64,000 bases of DNA, from positions 62,001 through 126,000 of the forward strand of contig SVFF01000006.1 of assembly GCA_015057005.1 (NCBI GenBank), read 5' to 3'. Positions 45,302 through 53,845 of this stretch are shown piece after piece (position 1 is the first letter of the stretch; every line of letters begins with the position of its first letter). The notes beneath the pieces were generated by a model. That model searched no databases. It was not told where the DNA came from and saw nothing but the letters and a program-made list of their open reading frames with translations. The stretch is from Lachnospiraceae bacterium (GTDB lineage: Bacteria > Bacillota > Clostridia > Lachnospirales > Lachnospiraceae). The position numbers and the translations under genes were made by a program.

Positions 45302-46129
45302 GTGCCAGCAATGAAAAAAGTGAAATTCTCTATTACTGGCACAATCCTTTTGTTGTGTTTGCTTGTAGTTATTATTTTGCCTTTCTATATCATGTTTGTT
45401 GGTGCATTCAAACCCAACACGAGTTTGATTCAGGTCCCCATTGACTTAATGCCTTTCCGAGATTTTACCTTTAAAAACATTGTGAAAATTGTGGAAAAGT
45501 CAGACTTATTGATGTGGTTGAAAAACAGCTTTATCATCAGTATTTCGGTAGCATTTTCTACATGCTTTATCGGTGTTACCGCAGGCTATGCATTTTCTAA
45601 GATTAACTTTAAGGGCAAGAATATTCTCTTTGCTCTGGTTATGGCAACTATGATTATGCCTAAGCAGATGCTTCTGATTCCCAACTATCTTGTTGCATAT
45701 AATTTGAAGCTGCAAGATACGATGTTAGGTGTTATCCTAACCAGTATTTCCCCTGCTTTCGGCGTTTTTCTAAGCCGCCAGTTTATTTCTACTTTGCCGT
45801 CAACACTATTTGAAGCGGCAGAAATTGATGGCTGTAGTGAACTGGGTAAATTCTTCCGAATTGTATTGCCGTTATCTTTACCATCTGTTGGTACAATTGC
45901 TATCTTCTCTTTCTTTGCAACATTCAACGATTACATCTGGCAGCTGATTATGATTTCCAACAAGAAACTGCAGACCTTACCTATTGGTCTCGCATTCTTT
46001 GCATCGAAATCCGGTAAAGGTGAACAGTTGGCATTGACGCTTCTGGCAACACTGCCACTGATTATTCTATTCATTGTTTGCCAGAAATTCTTTATTAAAG
46101 GCGCTACGGCTGGCGCAGTTAAGGGTTAA
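45302..46129 (+). CDS. Sugar ABC transporter permease (MalG/UgpE type)
   Basis: 275 residues with six membrane segments and the EAA loop EAAEIDGCSELGKFFRIVLPLSLP. Translation is probably coupled to the first permease. No ATP-binding subunit is encoded in the element, so the importer must borrow a shared MsmX-like ATPase, as is common in Firmicutes. Confidence 0.9.
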   Translation: MPAMKKVKFSITGTILLLCLLVVIILPFYIMFVGAFKPNTSLIQVPIDLMPFRDFTFKNIVKIVEKSDLLMWLKNSFIISISVAFSTCFIGVTAGYAFSKINFKGKNILFALVMATMIMPKQMLLIPNYLVAYNLKLQDTMLGVILTSISPAFGVFLSRQFISTLPSTLFEAAEIDGCSELGKFFRIVLPLSLPSVGTIAIFSFFATFNDYIWQLIMISNKKLQTLPIGLAFFASKSGKGEQLALTLLATLPLIILFIVCQKFFIKGATAGAVKG

Positions 46130-46133
46130 AACT

Positions 46134-46169
46134 AATGATCCGCCGAAGCAATTCGGCGGATCATTTTGG
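46134..46169 (+). terminator. Terminator of the cargo operon
   Basis: Perfect 14-bp stem AATGATCCGCCGAA with a GCAA loop, then TTTTGG. Confidence 0.85.
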
Positions 46170-46255
46170 AAAAAGGACAATAGTCATTGTTAGTATTAAT
46201 GGGTTTGAGTAAGAGTTCTGTTTCACATATAGGATTCACTTGGTTGGCTACTTTA

Positions 46256-46405
46256 CTACCCATAAATACCGTTCTTTGATGTTACCTCTTTGTGTACCGT
46301 GCTCTTGCTCACTCCGAATGCCTTTGCGGTCTGGCGCACTGTAGCGTTGCAATCAATGATATAGCTGGCAATGCTGATTGCACGTTCCTCGATATAGTCC
46401 TTCAA
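46256..46405 (-). pseudogene. spoIIID: spoIIID, 5' half (N-terminal 39 codons) fused to element sequence
   Basis: From a TTG at 46405 the frame reads MKDYIEERAISIASYIIDCNATVRQTAKAFGVSKSTVHK, then leaves homology (EVTSKNGIYG, stop). The first 39 residues match the SpoIIID N-terminus, including its helix-turn-helix (TVRQTAKAFGVSKSTVHK; Bacillus has TVRVIAKEFGVSKSTVHK). The missing remainder is at 33802-33951. Joined at the shared His-Lys codons, the product is 87 residues, the right length. The present 49-residue stub keeps the HTH but lacks the C-terminal helix that SpoIIID needs for DNA binding. Its ribosome site is poor (GGGGG). Confidence 0.9.
46280..46297 (-). other. Right junction (att) of the spoIIID element
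   Basis: SpoIIID homology stops at the Lys codon 46289-46291. The frame continues ten codons into the element before a stop. Confidence 0.65.
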
Positions 46406-46410
46406 AAGAA

Positions 46411-46460
46411 AACCCCCAAGAATTGTTTTTACATTGTATGTAAAAGCTCTTGGGGGTATG
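46411..46460. repeat. Inverted repeat upstream of spoIIID (IS-end or terminator-like), with half-copy at 57341
   Basis: ACCCCCAAGA and TCTTGGGGGT arms with inner ATGTAAAA pairing. Read leftward it is followed by TTTTCTTTTG, so it also resembles a terminator placed immediately before the spoIIID start. Its right part (46430-46460) is repeated with one mismatch at 57341-57371. Confidence 0.6.
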
Positions 46461-46690
46461 CCTGTTTGAAGGCTTTATGCTTAGGTCTTTTCTGTACCGG
46501 AATCATGACACTTTCAAAAACATGGCACCCAAGATATTCCGATACACGACCGTTCCCGTAACTTATTTCCTTGTTGATAGCAGGAATAGCGGGAAATTTA
46601 AGCATACACAATTCATTGTTATATATTACAGAGATTTTACTGTCGTTTGCACCTGCATAGGTCTTGTTACGTATAGGAAGAAGATTGACA
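46429..46690 (-). pseudogene. HipA-like N-terminal fragment fused to a short alien tail
   Basis: The minus-strand frame reads RNKTYAGANDSKISVIYNN, then LKFPAIPAINKEISYGNGRVSEYLGCHVFESV. This matches the opening of HipA-domain kinases common in Lachnospiraceae. Homology then ends and ~20 residues (KHKAFKQAYPQELLHTM) follow up to a stop inside the repeat; the tail may be the end of a transposase. No proper start codon is evident and the kinase domain is absent. Likely debris of an IS-mediated rearrangement. The remaining gap to 46919 shows no other feature. Confidence 0.55.
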
Positions 46691-46919
46691 ATAATTAAAA
46701 AAAGAAATTATCACCTATAATGCTGATTGTGTCATCTGCTATAATAGGGATTGTAGTAACATAATACTGAATTTTGATAATGTTTGACGAAAAAGAACTT
46801 GAACTTATAAGAGTTATCGGTTTAAATGATAGATAGGTACAGATTTATAGTGGTATAAAATGTTGCTAAATAACATGCTGTAAAAATATAAGAATTCAAA
46901 GTCACAGAAAGGGAAAAAC

Positions 46920-48038
46920 ATGAAGATACAGGAATTACAGACACCGGCAGTTTTTATTCGGTCAAAGGCAATGTATGATAATTTAAAAAGATATCAAGGC
47001 GAATGTAATAAATTCGGAAAAGAGCTTTGGCCTATGCTTAAGACACATAAATCTACAGAAATTGCGAATATACAGATGGAGTTAGGAGCAAGCGGATTTT
47101 TGTGCGGTACATTGGATGAATGCGAAACCCTTTGTAAAAACGGTGTGGGCAAGTTGATGTATGCTTATCCGGTAGCAGGATCTGTTTCCTGCAACAGAGC
47201 AGTAGCGCTGGCAGAAGCGTGTGAGTTTTACGTGAGAATTGACAGTATTGAAGGTGCCCGTCAGTTGGATGCGGCAGCTGCGGCGAAAGATGTAACTGTC
47301 AATTATACTATTATTTTGGATTGCGGTCTTCACAGATTCGGAATGGATGCAGAAAAGATATTACCTTTTGCTCGTGAGATGAAGCAGTTTTCTCATCTTG
47401 CATTCTGCGGAATATCCACTCACTGCGGTCATGTATATGGAGAGGCGGATGCGGATAAAGTTCCTATGTATGCAAAGCAGGAGAAGGAAGCCGTTCGCAG
47501 AGCAGTAGAGGATCTGAAATCGGATGGATTTGACGTAAAAATGGTGACCAGCGGGGCGACGCCCACATTTTGGGGAACCGTTGATGATGAGTATATTAAT
47601 ATTTATCATCCGGGTAATTATATTTTCAATGATCGTATCCAGATGGCAAATCGTACGGCTACGGAAGAAGAATGTGCATTGGTGGTTTATGCTACCGTAA
47701 TTTCGAATCCCAGAGAGGGACTTTTGATCTGTGATGCCGGCGCAAAGTGCCTGGGTCTTGATCAAGGTGCTCATGGCAACAGTGCATTGGCAGGACACGG
47801 AAGTGTGGTCGGTCATCCGGAACTTCTGGTTACAGCACTTTCGGAAGAAGTGGGTAAGATTGCCGTGACAGGCAGTACAGAAGTGAAGGTGGGAGACCGG
47901 ATCATGATCATTCCTAACCACTCTTGCTCAACTGCGAATCTTACGGATTATTATCTGTTGACAGATGGAGAAGACGTGGAATCCGTCATTTCGGTTGATA
48001 TTCGCGGCAATTCTACTCTGAAGGGATTAGTACTGTAA
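46920..48038 (+). CDS. D-threonine aldolase/D-serine dehydratase-like PLP enzyme
   Basis: 372 residues of the alanine-racemase-fold, D-TA family. The N-terminal barrel contains LKTHKS, where the Lys binds PLP. The C-terminal beta domain contains IPNHSCSTANL, whose His and Cys form the metal site of DSD1/D-TA enzymes. It would cleave or deaminate a D-hydroxy amino acid (D-threonine, D-serine or a 3-hydroxy-D-aspartate). Downstream N-acyl-D-amino-acid deacylase makes a D-amino acid source plausible. GAAAGGG precedes the ATG. Confidence 0.8.
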   Translation: MKIQELQTPAVFIRSKAMYDNLKRYQGECNKFGKELWPMLKTHKSTEIANIQMELGASGFLCGTLDECETLCKNGVGKLMYAYPVAGSVSCNRAVALAEACEFYVRIDSIEGARQLDAAAAAKDVTVNYTIILDCGLHRFGMDAEKILPFAREMKQFSHLAFCGISTHCGHVYGEADADKVPMYAKQEKEAVRRAVEDLKSDGFDVKMVTSGATPTFWGTVDDEYINIYHPGNYIFNDRIQMANRTATEEECALVVYATVISNPREGLLICDAGAKCLGLDQGAHGNSALAGHGSVVGHPELLVTALSEEVGKIAVTGSTEVKVGDRIMIIPNHSCSTANLTDYYLLTDGEDVESVISVDIRGNSTLKGLVL

Positions 48039-48185
48039 CGATAGTATGAAACGGTACTATAATATTAAAAAAGTCTTAAAAATAAATTAAAATTATACTA
48101 TATAAAAAACAATACATCGTTGACGATATGGGTATTTTCGTGTAGAATACCAATTGATGTATTTTGGAGAATTAGGAGGCGGGAA

Positions 48186-48962
48186 ATGCTTACGAGAATT
48201 TTTGAAACACATGCTCATATGGATAGCCCCTGTTATGCAGGTGATCTTGATGCAGTTATGAATAAACAGAAGGAACTTGGTGTGAACGGAATCATCACAT
48301 CCGGTTCAGAACTTCCTTCTTCAAAACGTTCCGTAGAATTGGCTGATAAATATGATTTTGTATATGCTACAGTGGGAATTTACCCCAATGAGACAGCCAA
48401 TCTTCCGGAAGATTATATTGAGCAGTTAAGAACCATGGCGAAAAACAGCTCTAAAGTGGTTGCAATCGGTGAAATCGGTATGGACTATGGATTTGAAGGT
48501 CATCCGGATCCGGCAATTCAGGAGAAACGTTTCCGTGAACAGCTGGAATTGGCGATTGAGTTAGACCTTCCTGTTGTAATCCATGACAGAGATGCGGATG
48601 AAGATACGCTTCGCATTATCAAAGATTACAATATAAGAGGAGAGATCCATCGTATTTTCTCCCCGGTAGAATATGCCAATGCATTTATGGAATATGGCCT
48701 GTATGTGGCGGTAGGTCCTCAGATTACATATCCTAACAGCGAATGTCTTGTGGAGATGGTAAAGACCATGCCGCTCGATAAATTGCTCTTAGAAACAGAT
48801 GCTCCGTTTTTACCTCCGGCAGCTTTAGCTGGCCAGGATGCATATCCGGACATGATTTCTTACGTGGCAGAAGAAATTGCACGTATTCGCGGTGATGTGA
48901 CTGCACAGCAGGTTCTTGACATTGCCTATGCCAATGCAAAAGCACTTTACGGTTTAAACTAA
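48186..48962 (+). CDS. TatD-family metal-dependent hydrolase
   Basis: 258 residues from the ATG at 48186 (TTAGGAGG upstream). Metal ligands: FETHAHMD (HxH), GEIGMDYG (Glu) and LLETDAPFLPP (Asp), in the usual TatD order. Two usual His ligands are in VVIHDRDADEDT (one) and EIHRIFSPVEYA, the latter in place of the standard HCFSG, an oddity. Probably a nuclease or deacylase; in this context a small-molecule amidohydrolase role is possible. Confidence 0.75.
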   Translation: MLTRIFETHAHMDSPCYAGDLDAVMNKQKELGVNGIITSGSELPSSKRSVELADKYDFVYATVGIYPNETANLPEDYIEQLRTMAKNSSKVVAIGEIGMDYGFEGHPDPAIQEKRFREQLELAIELDLPVVIHDRDADEDTLRIIKDYNIRGEIHRIFSPVEYANAFMEYGLYVAVGPQITYPNSECLVEMVKTMPLDKLLLETDAPFLPPAALAGQDAYPDMISYVAEEIARIRGDVTAQQVLDIAYANAKALYGLN

Positions 48963-49036
48963 GAGTGCTGATCTACCAATGATTATTGGGTGAAATTAAT
49001 CACCAATAAATAAAAAACATAAGGAGAAACAAAAAA

Positions 49037-50380
49037 ATGAAACAAAAGCTTGAAAAATTTTTCAAGATCTCTGAGAGAGGTTCATCCGTTTCTACAGAGA
49101 TAATCGGTGGTGCAACTACTTTTGCAACGATGGCTTACATCCTTGCATACATGACATTTGCAACATCTGTCATCCCCGGAATCAACTCTACCGGCGTATT
49201 AGTATGTACTGCTCTGGTTACCGCTATTGCATGTATCGGTATGGGTCTGTATTCCAATACCCCTATCAGCTTAGCTCCCGTACTTGTAATTCCCGGCCTT
49301 ATCGCTGGTTGGATTGCTGACGGTACCTGCACATATGCACAGGGCTATGGTCTGGTATTTGTATCCGGTGTTCTGTTCCTGTTAATTTCTGTATTCAAAC
49401 TGCGTGAACTGTTTGCAAGATGCCTTCCTAAGAACATGAAGGTTGGTATTGCTTCTACCATCGGTTTCCTGATTGCAAGAATCGGTATGAACTCTTGTGG
49501 TCTGTACTCTGTAGATGCAGTAAATGGTTATACTTTCGGTGATTTCACCCAGAAGAATACCATTCTCGGTCTGATCGGTATTGCAATCTGCTTTATCCTT
49601 ACCTATGTAAAGATCAAGATCAACGGTCGTCTGTACAAGATCAAAGGCGCTCTCCTTATCGGTATCGTTCTGACTACTCTGATCGGTATCCCTATGGGCG
49701 TTACTGTATTACCTGAAACTATTTTCACTACCAATGCTTTCGCATCTATCAAGGATGTAGCTTTCCAGGTTGATGTATTCGGCGTTCTGAAGCTGAGCTT
49801 CATCCCCATCCTTCTGATGCTTTTGGTTAACGACTTCTTCGGTACTCTGGGTTGTGGTCTTGCACTTGCTGGTAAGGCTGGTCTCATGGACGAAGATAAG
49901 AACTTCCCTGCATTCGGTAAGGTATTCCTGGTTGACTCTTCCGCAACCATTTTAGGTTCTTTCTTTGGTATTTCTACTGTTAGCTGCTTCGCAGAGTCCG
50001 CATCCGGTATTGAATCCGGAAGCAAAACCGGTCTGTCTAACGTTACTACCGGTATCCTGTTCCTGCTTTGCTGCTTCATCAGCCCTCTGTTCCTTTGCAT
50101 CCCCGGTGCTGCTACCGGTGCTGCTTTAGTAGTAGTAGGTATCTCTATGCTGGAAACTGTAGCTTCTATCGATACTGATCCCGTTGAGTTCTTACCCGTT
50201 GCTGCTATGTGGCTGATCACCATCTTCATGTCTGACTATGTAGGCGGTATCGTAGTAGGTATGTTCGTATTCGTATTTATTGCTGTAATCAGATCTATCA
50301 TGGAAAAAGAAAAGAAGTATTTCCCTTCTCTTCCTGTATGGATTATGACAGCATTGATGAGCTTGTACTTCATTTTCTAA
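49037..50380 (+). CDS. NCS2-family purine permease (AzgA-like)
   Basis: 447 residues, about 12-14 membrane segments. The opening STEIIGGATTFATMAYILAYM is typical of AzgA/GhxP permeases that import guanine, hypoxanthine or adenine with protons. A pair of GxS-type half helices follows (SCFAESASGIESGSKTGLSNV). It supplies substrate for the deaminases downstream. Confidence 0.9.
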   Translation: MKQKLEKFFKISERGSSVSTEIIGGATTFATMAYILAYMTFATSVIPGINSTGVLVCTALVTAIACIGMGLYSNTPISLAPVLVIPGLIAGWIADGTCTYAQGYGLVFVSGVLFLLISVFKLRELFARCLPKNMKVGIASTIGFLIARIGMNSCGLYSVDAVNGYTFGDFTQKNTILGLIGIAICFILTYVKIKINGRLYKIKGALLIGIVLTTLIGIPMGVTVLPETIFTTNAFASIKDVAFQVDVFGVLKLSFIPILLMLLVNDFFGTLGCGLALAGKAGLMDEDKNFPAFGKVFLVDSSATILGSFFGISTVSCFAESASGIESGSKTGLSNVTTGILFLLCCFISPLFLCIPGAATGAALVVVGISMLETVASIDTDPVEFLPVAAMWLITIFMSDYVGGIVVGMFVFVFIAVIRSIMEKEKKYFPSLPVWIMTALMSLYFIF

Positions 50381-50423
50381 TCAGGTGAGATGAAGACTTG
50401 TTATCGCATATTTAAGTAAATAT

Positions 50424-50464
50424 AAAGAGGTATAGGAATTGGATTCCTATGCCTCTTTTATTTT
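50424..50464 (+). terminator. Terminator of the permease gene
   Basis: AAAGAGGTATAGGAA stem with a nearly perfect complement and a long T-run. Confidence 0.85.
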
Positions 50465-50495
50465 TTAAGTTTGTCATTTTTTTGTGTTTGAAATA

Positions 50496-50524
50496 TCGAC
50501 AATTAATTCTTTTTTAAATATAAT
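50496..50524 (+). promoter_or_regulatory. Promoter of the MtaD/SsnA-like amidohydrolase
   Basis: TCGACA, 17-bp A/T-rich spacer, TATAAT, 30 bases before the start. Confidence 0.65.
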
Positions 50525-50553
50525 ATAGGTATCAATGTTAAGGAGGACGAGAA

Positions 50554-51924
50554 ATGAACGCTGTAAAGCAGACTTATTTTAAAAATGGTTATATTTTGAC
50601 AATGAATGATATTAACCAAGTGTATGCTTGTGGTGAACTTTTGGTGGAAAATGACAAGATTGTAGCAGTGGGAAAGGTGGATCCTGCTCTTGTAAAACCG
50701 GATGCGGAAGTGATTGATTTAAACGGGAAATATATCCTTCCCGGTTTTGTTAACACACATGTACACACATCTCAGCAAATTAGTAGAGGTGTAGGTGATG
50801 ATGTAGATTTTATTACCTGGCTTCATAAGAGAATGTGGCCTTTCGAAAGTAATATGACAGAGGAAGACTCTTACATTTCTACATTAATGTGTTCATTGGA
50901 ACTGATCAAATCCGGTGTAACCAGCTTTGCAGAGCCCGGCGGACAGTTTGTCAGCGGTATGGCAAAGGCAACTGCTGAATCAGGTCTGAGAGGCAAATTG
51001 GCAAAATCTGTTATGGACTGTGGTACAGGCTTGCCTGCAGTTTGGCAGAAGACCATGCAGGAAGAACTGGACAAGCAGGTGGATGACCTGAACAAATACC
51101 ACAATACTGCAGACGGCAGAGTACAGGTATGGTTTGGTCTCCGTACCATCTTTAATAATACCGACGAATTGATCGTGAAGACCAAGGAATTGGCTGACAA
51201 ATACAATGTGGGAATCCACATGCATGTTGCAGAAGCAAAGTCTGAAATTGATTATACCAATGAAGTATACGGCGAAAATACCGTAACACATCTTCATAAG
51301 TTGGGTGTATTGGACAAAAATCTCCTGGCAGTACATACCGTATGGCTTACCAACGAAGAAATCGATCTGTTTAAGAAATATGATGTAAAAGTATCTCACA
51401 ATCCTGCATCTGCAATGAGAGTGCTTGGTTTTGCTAAGATTCCTCAGATGCTGAACAAGGGTGTGTGTGTATCCATCGGTACAGACGGAGCTTCTTCCAG
51501 CAACCGTATGGATATGGTGGATGAAATGTGGTTGACTTCTCTGATCCACAAGGGATGGAGATTGGATTCCACAGTGGTTCCTTCTACTGATATTTTGTGC
51601 ATGGCAACCAAGAACGGTGCAAGAGCACTTTTGGATGACCATCTCTATGGCAGTCTGGAGGTAGGTAAGAAAGCTGACTTGATCATCATCAATCCTTTCG
51701 GACCGTCTATGATGCCGGTTAACGATCCTATTGCAGCGTTAGTTACTGCAATGCATTCTACAAACATTGAAAGCACCATGTGTGACGGTAAATGGCTTAT
51801 GAGAGATCGTAAGGTATTAACTCTGGATGAAGAAGCTATAGTGAAAGAAGCACAGGCTCATGCGGAAGCGATTTATAAACGTGCAGGAATCGTACTTCCG
51901 GACAGATTCCCAACCATTCGGTAA
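50554..51924 (+). CDS. Amidohydrolase of the MtaD/SsnA/ATZ-TRZ group
   Basis: 456 residues. FVNTHVHTSQQ is the HxH metal motif, HMHVAEAKSEID supplies the middle His and Glu, HTVWL another His, and SIGTDGASSSN the catalytic Asp region. This set defines deaminases such as S-adenosylhomocysteine/methylthioadenosine deaminase, guanine deaminase and the SsnA proteins of anaerobic purine clusters. Flanked by a purine permease and adenine-deaminase-like gene, a purine or purine-derived substrate is likely. It has its own promoter. AAGGAGG precedes the ATG. Confidence 0.82.
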   Translation: MNAVKQTYFKNGYILTMNDINQVYACGELLVENDKIVAVGKVDPALVKPDAEVIDLNGKYILPGFVNTHVHTSQQISRGVGDDVDFITWLHKRMWPFESNMTEEDSYISTLMCSLELIKSGVTSFAEPGGQFVSGMAKATAESGLRGKLAKSVMDCGTGLPAVWQKTMQEELDKQVDDLNKYHNTADGRVQVWFGLRTIFNNTDELIVKTKELADKYNVGIHMHVAEAKSEIDYTNEVYGENTVTHLHKLGVLDKNLLAVHTVWLTNEEIDLFKKYDVKVSHNPASAMRVLGFAKIPQMLNKGVCVSIGTDGASSSNRMDMVDEMWLTSLIHKGWRLDSTVVPSTDILCMATKNGARALLDDHLYGSLEVGKKADLIIINPFGPSMMPVNDPIAALVTAMHSTNIESTMCDGKWLMRDRKVLTLDEEAIVKEAQAHAEAIYKRAGIVLPDRFPTIR

Positions 51925-52041
51925 TCTTAAAATTATTGCAGTAGTGGAATGTTTTTTTAGGAATAGAGCCTTCCACGTGATTGTCATTAAGATATACAAA
52001 ACTGAGATGGACAAAAGATGTTGAAAGAAATTATAAAGTTA

Positions 52042-52085
52042 TGCTGCGGTGTTGCGGAATGTAACGCTGCAGCATTTTTATTATC
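52042..52085 (+). terminator. Terminator after the amidohydrolase
   Basis: ATGCTGC stem, imperfect inner pairing, complementary GCAGCAT, then TTTTATT. Confidence 0.75.
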
Positions 52086-52111
52086 TGTAAAGTTATAAGA
52101 TGGGGGTCATC

Positions 52112-52140
52112 TTGACATGTTTTGACACAATCGTTATAAT
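52112..52140 (+). promoter_or_regulatory. Consensus promoter of the M20-OsmC-deacylase-deaminase operon
   Basis: TTGACA, 17-bp spacer, TATAAT: both hexamers are perfect consensus. Confidence 0.8.
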
Positions 52141-52197
52141 AAATAATATATAATGTGTTTATTATGCGATAATTTTGTCATAGGAAGAAGGAAACAT

Positions 52198-53382
52198 ATG
52201 AGTAGTGTGATAGAAGAAAAAGTAAAACAGTTGCAAGGAGATGTGATTACCTGGAGAAGATACTTACATCAACATGCGGAAATTTCCTTTCAGGAATACG
52301 CGACAAGTGCTTATATTGAAAATGAATTAAAGAAAATGGAAGGGATGACTGTGTCAAGACCCTTGCCTACCGGCGTGATCGGTGTTATTGAGGGGGCGTA
52401 TCCGGGTAAGACCATTGCTCTTCGGGCAGATATAGATGCATTGCCCATGGTAGAAGATAATGGACTGGAATTTGCGTCTGTAAATACCGGTGCCATGCAT
52501 TCTTGTGCCCACGACGGACATGCTGCAATGCTGTTAGGGGTTGCGAAAATATTTTCTGAAGAAAGAGCAAAAATGCATGGTAAGCTGATCTGTATTTTCC
52601 AGCATGCTGAGGAGCTTCCCCCGGGAGGCGCTGTAGAAATGGTAGAAAAGGGTGTTATGGAAGGAGTAGATGCCATTTTCGGTATGCATTTGTCCTCTAA
52701 TTTCCCTACCGGAACATTTGGTGTAAAAAGTGGTGTTCTTACTTCGGCAACAGATGGTTTTACCATTAAGGTATTCGGTAAGGGTGGGCATTCATCCATG
52801 CCGGAGCAGTGCATTGATCCGGTAACTACAGGTGCCCAGATCATTATGGCACTGCAGAATATTAAGTCCAGATTTGTGGCTGCGTCAGAAACGCTGGTAT
52901 TTTCCGTGTGCAAAGTACATTGTGGTGATGCTTATAATATTATCCCCGGTGAAATGGTGATAGAAGGTTCTGTTCGCTCCTTCTCAAAGGAAATCAGAGA
53001 ACGTCTTCCACAGTGGATCGAGCAGATTGCATCCGGAATTGCGGCAGCAAACGGTGCGACAGTGGAGTGTATTTATGATTATGGATACGCTTCGGTGGTA
53101 AATGATCCGGAGCTTACGGACGAAGCAAGAGAAGTGTTAACAAAGTGGTTCGGCAAAGAAAGTATTTTGGAAATCGGACTGTTGATGCCGGGAGAAGATT
53201 TTTCTGCATTTACAGAGCTGACAGGTGTTCCCGGTTGTTTTGTGGAGATCGGTACTGCCAATGATGAAAAAGGAACCAGAGTAAATCATCACAATCCCAA
53301 ATATATTATGGATGAAGATGCTTTGTATTATGGTACTGCATTTTTTGCGGGCATGGTAGAGAAAGAACTTGAGGTATATTAA
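52198..53382 (+). CDS. M20 family amidohydrolase (aminoacylase/hippurate-hydrolase-like)
   Basis: 394 residues from the ATG at 52198 (AGAAGGAAAC upstream). LRADIDALPM and HSCAHDGHAAMLLG carry the metal and catalytic residues, QHAEELPPGGA the Glu pair, and a dimerisation domain occupies the middle. It removes an acyl group from an amino acid or a related amide. It overlaps the OsmC gene by one base. Confidence 0.88.
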   Translation: MSSVIEEKVKQLQGDVITWRRYLHQHAEISFQEYATSAYIENELKKMEGMTVSRPLPTGVIGVIEGAYPGKTIALRADIDALPMVEDNGLEFASVNTGAMHSCAHDGHAAMLLGVAKIFSEERAKMHGKLICIFQHAEELPPGGAVEMVEKGVMEGVDAIFGMHLSSNFPTGTFGVKSGVLTSATDGFTIKVFGKGGHSSMPEQCIDPVTTGAQIIMALQNIKSRFVAASETLVFSVCKVHCGDAYNIIPGEMVIEGSVRSFSKEIRERLPQWIEQIASGIAAANGATVECIYDYGYASVVNDPELTDEAREVLTKWFGKESILEIGLLMPGEDFSAFTELTGVPGCFVEIGTANDEKGTRVNHHNPKYIMDEDALYYGTAFFAGMVEKELEVY

Positions 53383-53840
53383 TGGCAGAAATAAAAGTGA
53401 CAGCTAGTGCCGGAAGTTCTACTATGACGGAGATCCATACCGGTAATCATACAATATACATAGATGAGCCGCCTTTTTTTGGAGGAGAAGATCAGGCTCC
53501 CAGTCCGGTAGCCATGTTTTTGGCTTCCTTAGCAGGTTGTATCAATGCCATCGGACAGTGGGTGGCGAAAGAAATGGGAATTACCATAGAGTCTCTTCAG
53601 ATGGAAATTGTAGGAGAGGTGGATGCGAAATGCTTTTGTCAGGGAGATGAAAGTGTGAGAGCCGGTTTCTCTGCAATTCGAGTAACACTTGACCTTGTAT
53701 CAGATGCGAAGGAAGAAGTTGCCAATGCATGGAAGGAAGCGGTAATGAAGCGTTGTCCTGTATGTGACAATATTTGTCATCCGGCAGAATTTTCATTAAG
53801 CATGAACAGTACACGGCCCGAGGGTACGAAAGAAAGGTGA
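53382..53840 (+). CDS. OsmC/Ohr-family protein
   Basis: 152 residues with the OsmC fold. The two conserved cysteines appear as LAGCINAIGQW and KRCPVCDNIC; the usual second motif is close to CPV. OsmC proteins reduce organic hydroperoxides, but single-operon members with hydrolases, as here, may serve catabolism. Translationally coupled to the M20 gene (TAATG). Confidence 0.82.
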   Translation: MAEIKVTASAGSSTMTEIHTGNHTIYIDEPPFFGGEDQAPSPVAMFLASLAGCINAIGQWVAKEMGITIESLQMEIVGEVDAKCFCQGDESVRAGFSAIRVTLDLVSDAKEEVANAWKEAVMKRCPVCDNICHPAEFSLSMNSTRPEGTKER

Positions 53841-53845
53841 TAGAT

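Larger units (their letters stand above)
33950..46292. mobile_element. 12.3-kb skin-like element interrupting spoIIID
   Basis: Bounded by the two spoIIID halves. Leftward genes: relaxase, primase-like, VapE-like, small protein, recombinase. Rightward genes: cytidylyltransferase, AraC regulator, sugar ABC importer. The recombinase lies at one edge and reads into the att site, as in sigK skin elements and serine-integrase prophages. Mob and replication genes suggest it derives from a mobilisable plasmid-like element. No conjugation (type IV secretion) or phage structural genes are present. The ends are placed to within a few bases by SpoIIID homology. Confidence 0.85.

Noticed and set aside
33950-46292. 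tRNA gene as integration site of the element
   Set aside because: No tRNA is visible at either end; both ends instead match SpoIIID.
33950-46292. Prophage or full conjugative element
   Set aside because: No capsid, tail, terminase or type IV secretion genes; only Mob, primase-like and VapE-like genes are present.
46292-46561. 89-aa plus-strand ORF
   Set aside because: It is antisense to the spoIIID 5' half and the adjoining inverted repeat.
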